Positions 36,629 through 45,700 of a stretch of DNA of 64,000 nucleotides are shown one piece after another (the first letter of the stretch is position 1; every line of letters starts with the position of its first letter). Below the pieces are notes generated by a model. It made no database searches, had not been told where the DNA came from, and worked only from the letters and a program-made list of their open reading frames with translations. Source of the stretch: Lachnospiraceae bacterium 10-1 (GTDB lineage: Bacteria; Bacillota; Clostridia; Lachnospirales; Lachnospiraceae); NCBI GenBank assembly GCA_000403495.2, contig KE159819.1, forward strand, positions 174,492 to 238,491, in the 5' to 3' direction. Both the position numbers and the translations under genes were made by a program.

Positions 36629-36764
36629 TGTTAGCCTCCTTTAAAAAACTAGTTAGTTTTATTAGTTTTTTAAAGTTTGACAGAAAATCTATAATCTGAC
36701 TAGGCGTATGATTTGACGTTTACAATAGGTGTTTTTTGAAACCTATTAGATGCCCACGCAAAGG

Positions 36765-37274
36765 TTATACTTTTCTTAAAAGTATACTGCCAACGTTTAG
36801 CCAGTGATTGTCATAAGTAAGATCAACGAAACCGTTCCCCTTAAATGTAATTTTGTCATGATCCTTTGGCTGAACAGCGGTAACAGCCACATAATTTGGA
36901 TTATTTTGTCCACGAGTACAGTTTTGAGTTAACCATACATATGATCCAATCGGTAGATCACAGAGAAGATCTCCGCTTGCATAATATGCGCGTGTAGGCG
37001 AATGAACAATTCTCTGAAGTGTAGAAACTGAAACCCAGGAGGTTCCGTTGGAAGCATAGTTGGCAAAGTCTTTTAGATTGCTGATATTATCAGCAATGGC
37101 GCCCTGCGTCATTTTTCCGGCTGAATTTCTGAATATTACGGGATTGCCCCAGCCTTCCCAGCCAGCACCGAATGCTGTACCCTCTGCAAAACACTCATTT
37201 TTTGTGATTGTTCCAATTTGACTTCCTGATGACGTATAATAAGTTTCGCAAATTAATTGCATAAAAATAGACAT
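36765..37274 (-). CDS. SH3-like/wall-associated protein fragment cut off by IS256
   Basis: About 165 residues with CETYYTSSGSQIGTITKNEC near the start, resembling a bacterial SH3 repeat, then a Gly/Trp-rich stretch (GAGWEGWGNPVIF) and a second beta-rich part ending NHWLNVGSILLRKV. No RBS precedes the first possible starts (37,274 or 37,262), and the IS256 lies directly upstream. It may be the C-terminal part of the lysin gene that ends at 38,484, separated by the insertion, or a separate gene that lost its front. Confidence 0.55.
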   Translation of the reverse strand: MSIFMQLICETYYTSSGSQIGTITKNECFAEGTAFGAGWEGWGNPVIFRNSAGKMTQGAIADNISNLKDFANYASNGTSWVSVSTLQRIVHSPTRAYYASGDLLCDLPIGSYVWLTQNCTRGQNNPNYVAVTAVQPKDHDKITFKGNGFVDLTYDNHWLNVGSILLRKV

Positions 37275-38589
37275 GGTCTATAGCCGTTTGGTAGAATTAA
37301 GTCACCACAACAAAATTTGCCAAAGGAGGTATAGAACCATGTCTGATAACATTATACAACTAAACGAGGACTTAATAAAGCACGATCTGAAAGACCTTGT
37401 CCGCTCCAGTGTGGAAGAGACTCTCAATACCCTGCTCGACAAAGAAGCGGATGAACTGGTCAACGCCCAGAAGTACGAACGTTCCAGTGGCCGTCAGGGT
37501 TACCGTTCCGGACATTATAAGAGAAATTTTCAGACCACAGCAGGGGAAGTGGAGTTAAATGTCCCCAAGCTCAAAGGTGTCCCTTTTGAGACTGCCATCA
37601 TCGAACGCTACCGCCGCAGGGAATCCTCTGTGGAAGAAGCCCTGATCGAGATGTATCTGGCAGGTGTCTCCGTACGCCGGGTAGAAGATATCACGGAAGC
37701 CCTTTGGGGGACCAAAGTATCTCCCGGCACGATCAGTAATCTCAACAAGAAAGCTTATGAACATATCGAGCAGTGGCGCAGCCGGCCACTGTCCGGTGAC
37801 TATCCCTATGTCTATGTAGACGGTGTCTATCTCAAACGCAGCTGGGGCGGTGAGATCCGGAATGTTTCCATCCTTGTGGCCATTGGTGTAAACAGCGACG
37901 GATTCCGGGAGATCATCGGCGCAGCAGAAGGAATGAAAGAAGATAAAGAAAGCTGGCGTTCATTCTTTGTATGGCTTAAGGAGCGGGGACTTTCGGGAGT
38001 CAGACTGATCATCGGAGACAAAAACCTGGGTATGCTGGAGACCATTCCTGAGGTGTTCCCAGATGCCCGCTATCAGCGATGCACCGTTCATTTTTACCGG
38101 AACCTCTTCTCTGTTACGCCCCGCAATAAAATGAAGACAGTCGCTATGATGCTGAAAGCCATCCATGCCCAGGAGAGTAAGGAGGCCGCCCGTGAAAAAG
38201 CCCGCAGCGTATCAGACAAGCTCAAGGAGATGAAACTTTCCGCAGCAGCAAAGAAGCTGACGGAAGGCATAGAGGAAACCCTTACCTATATGGACTTTCC
38301 TACCCAGCACTGGACGAGGATCAGGACCAACAATACCATAGAGCGGTTAAACCGTGAGATCAAACGCCGGACAAAGGCGATTGGTGCGTTTCCGGATGGT
38401 CAGAGTGCTCTGATGCTGGTATGTGCCAGACTGCGCCATGTAGCCGGGACCCAATGGGGCACCCGTCGTTACATGAATATGGATCACCTCTCCAAACCGG
38501 AGGAGGAACTGCTGTCTGATATCATAGCCGGCTGACTATTGGCTACCAAACGGTGGAAATTAAATTTGCGAAAAAATCTTGACACTATC
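37226..38589 (+). mobile_element. IS256-family insertion, ends only partly defined
   Basis: The right end is probably GATAGTGTCAAG read from 38,589 inward. Sub-terminal inverted matches exist between both sides (CCGTTTGGTAG; TTTCGCAAATT with the left side near 37,232-37,245), but the left terminus is degenerate and no 8-9-bp target duplication was found. One end may have been altered after insertion. Confidence 0.6.
37339..38535 (+). CDS. IS256-family (Mutator-type) transposase
   Basis: 398 residues from ATG 37,339 with AAAGGAGG ten bases upstream. Motifs include YRSGHYKRNFQTTAGEVELN, the DDE residues in YPYVYVDGVYLKRSWGGE and VRLIIGDKNLGML, and C-terminal RTNNTIERLNREIKRRTKAI with the catalytic Glu. 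Full length and intact. It lies head-on to the disrupted lysin gene, whose frame runs through the last 52 bases of the transposase gene. Confidence 0.95.
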   Translation: MSDNIIQLNEDLIKHDLKDLVRSSVEETLNTLLDKEADELVNAQKYERSSGRQGYRSGHYKRNFQTTAGEVELNVPKLKGVPFETAIIERYRRRESSVEEALIEMYLAGVSVRRVEDITEALWGTKVSPGTISNLNKKAYEHIEQWRSRPLSGDYPYVYVDGVYLKRSWGGEIRNVSILVAIGVNSDGFREIIGAAEGMKEDKESWRSFFVWLKERGLSGVRLIIGDKNLGMLETIPEVFPDARYQRCTVHFYRNLFSVTPRNKMKTVAMMLKAIHAQESKEAAREKARSVSDKLKEMKLSAAAKKLTEGIEETLTYMDFPTQHWTRIRTNNTIERLNREIKRRTKAIGAFPDGQSALMLVCARLRHVAGTQWGTRRYMNMDHLSKPEEELLSDIIAG

Positions 38590-40595
38590 GATTGAGCAAG
38601 GGAAGAGGGAAATACAAATCCAAAAATGGTATCCATAGCAGTAGCAGTAATTTCATGAAATACACCATTGTATTTATTTATATTGCTGCTAGTGACAAGA
38701 ACAGGATCATTTAATTGTGATGAAGGATACGATACGCCAGTGGGATCAATTTCAGGAGGAATAAACATACACTTGCCATCGCCATCACAGTATTCATATT
38801 TATTTATATATTCAGGTTTGCTACGAATCTGATATATTTTGTCCCATAAATCATGGAAGTAAATTCCATAATTATCTTCTTGTGCCAGCATAATGCCATA
38901 TGCGTATTCTAAGGCAATTACCTTCAGATAATCAAGACCATCTAAGATACTTTTATCCTGCAGGGATGGAGAAGGAACTTTGTAATGGCATAAAGAACAC
39001 TCATAATATCCATCGCTTTTTAGTTTCATATTGCGATGCAGCCGGCAGTCTCGATAGTTATTTTGACCACATTTGGTATCTGCATTAAATCCATTATATC
39101 TTCCAGATGCCATATCTTTGTCAAGCGGGAAGGAAATGCCAGGTCCAAGAAAGCTGTATTCGTGGAATTGATCAAAAGCCCAGTTCTCAGGCATGGTAAA
39201 TCCTAAATTGCCACTGTAGCCAGTTGACATATCTGCTACAAAGCTGCTACAGGCAAGTCCCTTTTTACATATGGTAGAACATATATTTCGTGCTCCATAA
39301 ACTCCGACCTTATAGTTCATAACGGTTTCATTCATATATTTGGCGATTCCTTCAAAATGAGGTATGATTTTTTCTGCACATTGTGCTTCATTAAAATCAT
39401 AATCTACTGCGAAATAAATAATTTCACCGTCGGGAATATTTAAGGCAGTTGCGGCAGCTACAGCTTTAACAGCGTCAGAAAATCCTTGCTCATATTTGAA
39501 GTAACTGGGATCTGCGCCACCATCTTGATAAATTGGAAAAATGTTAAGTCCTGCATTTGTGATAGCTTGTATTTCCTCATGCGTCATAGCTTTACTTACA
39601 CGTACTTTATTTGATAAAACGGTTCCGGTTAAATACCTGCCTACAATGGTGTATCCATTTTGAGCTAAAAGGGTAGCTTTTTCTTTATTCAAAATAGTTG
39701 CGCAATCACATGCGTTGGCAGTTCGTTGAGGATCTCCCTTACTTTGAAATAGTGCAGACCATGTTCGGCGGTTGACGCTTCCAAGTATTACTGTTGAATC
39801 AAGGTCTAATCGAACAAAATTTTGGAAAGCTGTTACAGCATTTTTTACAGCATCTGTATAATTACCATCAATAGGGACGGTATATCCATTGCATGTTAAG
39901 GCACATTGCAGAATTTTAACAAGTTCACTATCTGAATGACCAACAGTGATTGAAGGCATGGCTGAATAGGTATTAGTTCCTATTGCTCCATCCGCTTCAG
40001 TGTCAATTCTTTTTTGATAAGCATAAATAAGTGCCTTAGCGGTTTTTCTTTCAAATATACCACCGGTTGGCAAATAGCCTAGTTTTTGTTCAAAAAGGGA
40101 ACTGTATTCACGATTTAAAAATTGTTGTATTGATCTAATTTCGTAAGTACCTGCGCTGACTTTTAAGGATGGATCTGTTGTCAAAAGAGATTTCAATTCT
40201 AAAGGTGTTAACTGATTATCTTCTGGACGCCCCAGATCCTCTTTAAATACATTGATACATCCTTGCAACCGAGGACCAAAAGCACCATCAAAGCCTCCAG
40301 GATTATACCCTTTACAAATAAATCCACCTTGAACAATTCGGATAATAATACTATCTGTTATGGAAGAATTAATATTAGGGCATGCATTTGTGGTCATATT
40401 TCCCCATGCGCCATCAGCAGCTAGTCCTAGTCTAAGCTGTAATGCCATTATTAGCGCTTTTACTGTCGTATTTCCTGTCATACCATCTGGTTTAACTGGA
40501 AAACTTCCTGATTCAGTACCAGTTTCATCATACATAAATTTTTCAGGCCAAGTAACGTTTAACCATTCTTGAACCTCTTGAACCATTTTGTCCAT
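38484..40595 (-). pseudogene. Multi-domain lysin: peptidoglycan-binding repeats plus DUF1906 glycoside-hydrolase domain, 3' end lost to IS256
   Basis: 703 codons; only those before about 38,594 are native, the last ~35 are read from IS256. Four peptidoglycan-binding-like domains occupy ~1-290 (GDGMTGN-type, FDGAFGPRLQGCINVF, FERKTAKALIYAYQKR, IDGNYTDAVKNAVTAFQ). A DUF1906 (GH25-like) domain spans ~300-515 (YTIVGRYLTG, GLNIFPIYQDGG, IYFAVDYDF with the likely catalytic Asp, YKVGVYGARN). A helical C-terminal part follows. There is no signal peptide, so export would need the holin. RBS AAGGAGG is strong and the promoter at 40,629-40,656 is TcdR-type. The catalytic domain is upstream of the break, so some activity may remain. 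Confidence 0.8.
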
Positions 40596-40628
40596 AATTT
40601 AGACCTCCTTTTTTGTTTTATATAAGCT

Positions 40629-40656
40629 AAAAAGGAAGATAAACATTATGTGTAAA
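40629..40656 (-). promoter_or_regulatory. TcdR-type promoter of the large lysin
   Basis: Minus strand TTTTTTG-TTTACA (-35 at 40656-40651), 16-nt spacer, CTTTTT (-10 at 40634-40629), 33 bases before the start codon. Identical boxes and spacing to the promoter of the SleB-like lysin 11 kb away. Confidence 0.75.
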
Positions 40657-40791
40657 CAAAAAATAGTTAGTCCATATGGAAAACAGATACTTTTATCAAG
40701 GAAGACGTTCATTGACTTTTTATGGTATGAATCATAAACTGAATTACAAGTTTTGTTATATGTTGCAAACTAGATAGATACAAAAGAGGTG

Positions 40792-41238
40792 ATGGATATA
40801 GGACGTTTACTGATACTGGAATTTAATGATAATGAGACAGACATATTCAAAAAGGTAATGGAAGTAGTGGAGGGGCATCCTGATTTTAAGAAATATGAAT
40901 TAAGATCGGAACCAGCATTGCAGATACCGGGGCTTGAGATATACCCTGACAGGAGGAAGATTTACCGTGACCGGAGGGAGGTCGGCCTGACTGCCAAGGA
41001 GTTTGACATTCTATGCTATCTCGCCGCTAACCGTGGGAGGGTGATGACTTACGCACAGATTTATCAACAGGTATGGGGTGATTATGTACAGGATATTGAG
41101 AATAACACAATCGGCTACCATATCTGCCACTTAAAGGAAAAACTGTTCCTTTCGTCAGCCTGCCCGTCATTCGATATACGGTGCGTGAGGAGCGTAGGTT
41201 ACTGCTTTGAACTGCTTCCGGGAAAAGGGGCGGTCTGA
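40792..41238 (+). CDS. Winged-helix (OmpR-type) DNA-binding regulator without receiver
   Basis: About 148 residues. Residues ~50-145 are an OmpR/PhoB-type effector domain (VGLTAKEFDILCYLAANRGR then VMTYAQIYQQVWG, and RSVGYCFELL). The N-terminal ~50 residues are too short for a receiver domain and lack the phospho-acceptor Asp. Stand-alone wHTH proteins like this are common in Firmicutes ICEs and probably regulate the element. The start may be GTG 40,789 or ATG 40,792. A terminator follows at 41,251. Confidence 0.8.
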   Translation: MDIGRLLILEFNDNETDIFKKVMEVVEGHPDFKKYELRSEPALQIPGLEIYPDRRKIYRDRREVGLTAKEFDILCYLAANRGRVMTYAQIYQQVWGDYVQDIENNTIGYHICHLKEKLFLSSACPSFDIRCVRSVGYCFELLPGKGAV

Positions 41239-41250
41239 CCAGAATATTAA

Positions 41251-41281
41251 TACAGTCCTGTCTGGAGGGGCTGTATTTTTT
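41251..41281 (+). terminator. Rho-independent terminator after the wHTH gene
   Basis: TACAGTCC (41251-41258) pairs with GGGCTGTA (41268-41275, one G-U pair), followed by six T's. Confidence 0.8.
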
Positions 41282-41484
41282 ATGGAGAAAATAGTTATAA
41301 CGGTAAGGATGCTTGTGGATATTGACAGGATTTGATAGAAAGCAGTGTGCGGATTTTGTCAACGGGTTGTCTGAATTTGCGTTTTTCCCAATTAAACCGC
41401 AAGGAAACACTCGTTCAATCCCAAGGCTGATTTTGTATACTCGTAAGGTAACAGCAAATATCGTAAAGGAAGGGGCTGCAGCAG

Positions 41485-41844
41485 ATGGATGGGATTCCAT
41501 GTGAAGTGTATTATTACAGGATCGGCAGCAGCATCCGCCAGAAACGTCAAGAAAAAGGTCTGACACAGGAAGGGCTTGCAGAGGCGGCAGGTTTATCCCT
41601 CAAGATTGTACAGAAGTTGGAGGGAGGGCAGAAGGGCTTCCGCATGGAGACGATCATCCGGATTGCGGAAACGCTGGGTGTTTCCCTTGGGAGCCTTGCC
41701 GATATGCGGGGGAAGGATGAAAGGACTGTTTTCTGTCAGGAGATGTTTTATGAGCCGGTCAGGGATAAAACTTTTGAGGAGATAAGGTACGCAGTGGGGA
41801 TCGTGGATTCCGTTTTTAAATTACATAGGCAGTATCTGGAATAA
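41485..41844 (+). CDS. XRE-family transcriptional regulator
   Basis: 119 residues. HTH at ~13-68: IGSSIRQKRQEKGLTQEGLA then EAAGLSLKIVQKLEGGQKG and TLGVSLGSLADM. The C-terminal ~45 residues are helical. AAGGAAGGGG lies 13-16 bases before the ATG. It is probably a regulator of the element, as often found before recombination modules; its own operator was not identified. Confidence 0.85.
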   Translation: MDGIPCEVYYYRIGSSIRQKRQEKGLTQEGLAEAAGLSLKIVQKLEGGQKGFRMETIIRIAETLGVSLGSLADMRGKDERTVFCQEMFYEPVRDKTFEEIRYAVGIVDSVFKLHRQYLE

Positions 41845-42766
41845 AAGTGCTTAATATACTGTGAGGCACAAAAGGAAGCGGTTGGTTTCAATTTTTAACA
41901 TACAAAAGCAGTCTTGCAAAATAGAAAGGCGTTGTCCTGATAAGGGGCAGCGTTCTTTTTTTCTAACATAGGGATGTCTGGCAAAGCTGGGCATCCGTTG
42001 CTCATTTTTAAATGTTTCGTATACGGAAAAACGAAATAGGAACAAACATATCCAAGATTTGTGCAAATAGGTATCTTTATGCCTAAAAAAATGGCGTGGG
42101 ATTCTGTATGCTTATTACAGGCTTAAAAACATGGTCTTTAACCATCTGTTTTGAGCCATAGGCTTTCCGCCTGAATGTAGGAAATTTGACAACTGAATAC
42201 CAGTATGCAGCGGCTATAAAGGGTTTTCCCTTGATAAAGTTGCACCGGACAATCAGCTTCGCCATGACCTGCCTGCCCCGTTGGGTAAACCGAAGGACCG
42301 TAACAGGAGAAGGAAGGCAGCAAGCGGCATCCGGTGCGGGGCTTTCTGTGGCAGGAAGTTCTAAGGGGAGCCATAATGATACTTCTGCCCGGTGAGGGCA
42401 GCCGGAACAGCACGCCGGAGGACGGGCAGGGAGAGGAAAGCGTTCCCTTCTCCGGACTATGGAGAGATTTAGCCAATCCGCCCTGCATACTCCCTGCCAG
42501 TAGGGGGCTGGGCAAATGAAAATCCCGTTAAGGGTACTGGCGCTTTTCAGATAGAAAGTGATAATGCTGCAAAATAATTCAACCATTCCATGAAAACGCA
42601 TAGCAGCATATGGCTGTGTTTTTTCATGGGCTGGCTGGAAGGAGGTGGTGTGGAAAATAATGCGTAAGCACAGGGGCTTTGCCCCTGAGACTATGGGGGA
42701 GCAGTCTGGGATGCAAGAAACTGACTGCTCCCTTGTGGAAATCAAAATAAAAAGAAAGGAAAAATT
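41845..42766. other. 922-bp region without a supported gene, rich in inverted repeats
   Basis: Open frames exist on both strands but none has an RBS plus family-like sequence. AGGGGC-TTT-GCCCCT lies at 42672-42686, and a 10-bp inverted repeat GGGAGCAGTC/GACTGCTCCC at 42697-42706 and 42723-42732, just before the surface-protein gene. The middle part (42,180-42,480) is more GC-rich than the flanks. It could include a long leader, a structured RNA or an origin of transfer. Confidence 0.5.
42697..42732 (+). promoter_or_regulatory. Inverted repeat in the leader of the surface-protein gene
   Basis: GGGAGCAGTC and GACTGCTCCC, 16 bases apart, 34 bases before the start codon. It may be an attenuator, operator or mRNA-stability element. 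A similar GC-rich hairpin (46,473-46,498) stands before the sortase. Confidence 0.45.
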
Positions 42767-45700
42767 ATGAGAAGAAAACGAAAATTTTCAAAACTCCTCC
42801 TGTTTGCCGCTATGCTGTCCACCATTGGCGCAGGCGTATTGGTGAGTGTTCCCCTGCCTGTAAGAGCGGCGGAGGAGAAGGAAACCTACACGGTCACGTT
42901 TGAAGCTTTTGAGGGAACCTGTGAGACAGAGAGCGTTTCCGTACCCAAAGGGGAGAGCATCATCCTGCCGAATGCACTCTGTGAGGGGCATTACCTTTAT
43001 GGCTGGGTGGATGTTGTGGAGGAGGAAGGTACTACTGTTCTTTATGAGATTGGCGTAGCCGGGAGCGAGTACACGCCTGAAAAGGATGTATGCCTGCAAG
43101 CCCACTGGAAGCCGAATGAGGAGCCGGAACAGGATATTACTGTAACTTACGAGGCAAGGATTGGCGATACCGGTTATGAAGAACTGGAAGAAGCCTTTGC
43201 CAATGCACAGGCTGGCGATACCATCACCGTCCTTAAGAACTGCTGTGTATCAAGGACGCTGGAAGCTGCTGCCGACAATATCACTCTGCAAAGTGAAAAT
43301 GCTGATAACCCGGCAACCATCAGCCGGGAGGAAGAATTTACAGGAAAAGATTTCTACAGGACAGATCTGGACAATGTCCTTTTAGGAGTTGAAGGCAGCC
43401 TTATCATGCGTGATGTCATCCTTGATGGCGGTGCGGAACTGGATGGGGATTTCAATAACACCGGGCAGACCTGGGACAGTCCTCTGGTCTATGTGGCGGG
43501 AGCCTGTACCGTGAAAGAGGGAACGGTTTTCCAGAATAACTACAATACGGATCATAATGATGATAACCTTTCCTTCAGGACAGCAGGCGCCATCCATGTG
43601 GCATGGGGCGGAGAATTTACCATGACAGGAGGGCTTATCCAGCATTGCTATACCAATGGTGCTGGGGGAGGAATCCAGGCGGGGAAGACCTCTTGCGTGA
43701 CAATTACATCAGGAGCTGTCAGGGAATGCTATGCCGCGATAGGGGGCGCAATGGATTTCTTTGGTCTGACCAGTGTGTCCGGCATGACCATTTCCGGTAA
43801 TAAGGCATGGGCGGCAATTGTTGCGGTCCGTGGTGAGACTACATTGTCGGGCTGCCTGATTGAAAACAACGAAGTCACGGGAGATGCCGGAACAGTCAGC
43901 ATTTCCGAAGATTCCCCTGTTGTGATGGAAGGATGCACGATTACAGGCAACCACAATAAATATACCAGCGCCATCAGTTATTCCGGTAAAGACAGGACAG
44001 AGCCGCTTACCATACGCGACTGCACCATATGGGGAAATACAGCAGATGACCTTTACAGCGGTGTCACGATAGACTATATGACAAAAGCGGATCTTATACT
44101 GGATGGGAAAATTGTCATGGAAGAAAACACTGTTGCAGGCGGAAAAGCGTGGGATATTCATTTTTATTATCAGGATGCAACGCCTGTCACGCTGGGGGCA
44201 GATTTTGAAAGTGATTCCGAATTTGTCATGTGGGGATATGATTTTGCTCCGGGAACGCTTCTGGTTGATGCATCTTCCAATGGGAAAGAGGCGGATGCCT
44301 CACAGTTCTTATGGAAAACGCAAAATTACAGGACGGAAAAGAGGGATGGCAACATTTACCTTGCAGAGCTTCCAAAGACTTACTGTGTCAGCTATGATGC
44401 AAACAACAGCCCCACAGGATCAGGCGTGATGTGTTCCGATCCGAACCTTTATACCAGTGAGGACACAGTGACAATCATGGACAGGGAAGCGCTTTTTCCT
44501 CTGATGGGGAACATTGTAAATTTCGGCTATGACTTTACAGGATGGAACACAGAGCCGGACGGAACGGGAACTGACTATGCGCCGGGGCAGGAGACAAGCC
44601 TTACAGGAAACCTTTACCTCTATGCAAAGTGGGAGGAGAAAGAGCCTGTCATGCTGACCTATATCTATAATGATGAAGAGGGAAGGACAGACAGCGCACA
44701 GGTGATCCCCGGAGCAAATATTGCATTCCCGGACGCTTCCAGAAAAGGATACCGCTTGAAAGGCTGGTATGAGGATGAAGAATTGACAGTATTTGCAGGG
44801 AGCGCAGGGGAAAAATATTATGCCCCTCAGGAGAATACTTCTTATTATGCCGCATGGGAAAAGACAGAGGCAACCGTTACTTTTGATGCAGACGGTGGAA
44901 AGATGGAAAGCAGCGCTGTTACGGTCAAAATTGGCGATTCCATCACCCTTCCGGCATGTTCCAAGGAAGGTTACATATTTACCGGCTGGTATGATGGAGA
45001 TACCTGCATTGGCAAAGCCGGGGAAGAATACTCGGTCACTGATGATGTGACGCTGAAAGCCCGCTATGAGAGGGAAAAAGAAGAGGAAGCAGCGGTCACT
45101 TGTACCATTACCTTTGATCCGGACGGAGGGGAGACTGCAAGGAAGAGCATTACAGCGGAAAAGGACAGTAAAATCATCCTTCCCATCTGTAATAAAAGCG
45201 GTTATGAGTTCCTTGGCTGGTTCTTGGCTTCTGACGACAGCGTCTGTGCCGGACAGGCTGGGGAAGAATTTACCGTGCAGGGAGATATCACTTTAAAGGC
45301 GCATTTTGAGAAAAAGGAAGCAGTAAAAGTTACCATTATTTTTGATACAGATAGAGGGAAAGAAGTAAAGCCCATCAGGGCGGCAAAAGACGATACCATC
45401 CGTTTACCCAAAACAGAGAAGGATGGTTATGTTTTCCTTGGCTGGTATACGGAAAAGGCTGGCGGAATCCTTCTTGGAATTCCCGGCAGTGAGATGAAAG
45501 CGGTTAAGGATATGACAGCTTATGCACTCTGGGAAAAGGAAGCAGTGGAAGATTCTGATAATGATGCTGATCCTAAAACTTGCAAAGTGATCTTCCACGC
45601 CGGAAAGGGAACGATCAAGACAAAAGAGCTTACCATTATTAAGGGCGGGAGCCTTTACCTTCCCATGCCGGAACGTGAGGGCTATGACTTTACAGGTTGG

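Larger units (their letters stand above)
33961..36723 (-). mobile_element. IS66-family insertion sequence, complete (2763 bp)
   Basis: Ends GTAAGCGTCAAACCATACGCC (left) and, inverted, GTAAACGTCAAATCATACGCC (right), differing at two positions. An 8-bp target duplication AATAGGTG flanks it (33953-33960 and 36724-36731). All three IS66 genes are intact. The perfect duplication means insertion by transposition without later rearrangement. Confidence 0.95.
33945..36755. other. 15-bp perfect hairpin split by IS66
   Basis: GGGCATCTAATAGGT (33945-33959) and its exact inverted copy (36741-36755) were 10 bases apart before the IS66 arrived; removing the IS and one target copy restores the stem-loop. 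It stood between convergent genes and may have been a bidirectional terminator. Confidence 0.75.

Noticed and set aside
28384..40790. Cargo region interpreted as an inserted prophage
   Set aside because: Only holin and lysin-like genes occur; no capsid, portal, terminase, tail, integrase or phage replication genes are present.
42083..42745. 220-residue minus-strand ORF in the structured region
   Set aside because: No RBS, Cys/Pro/Arg-rich composition typical of non-coding frames, and no family-like motif.
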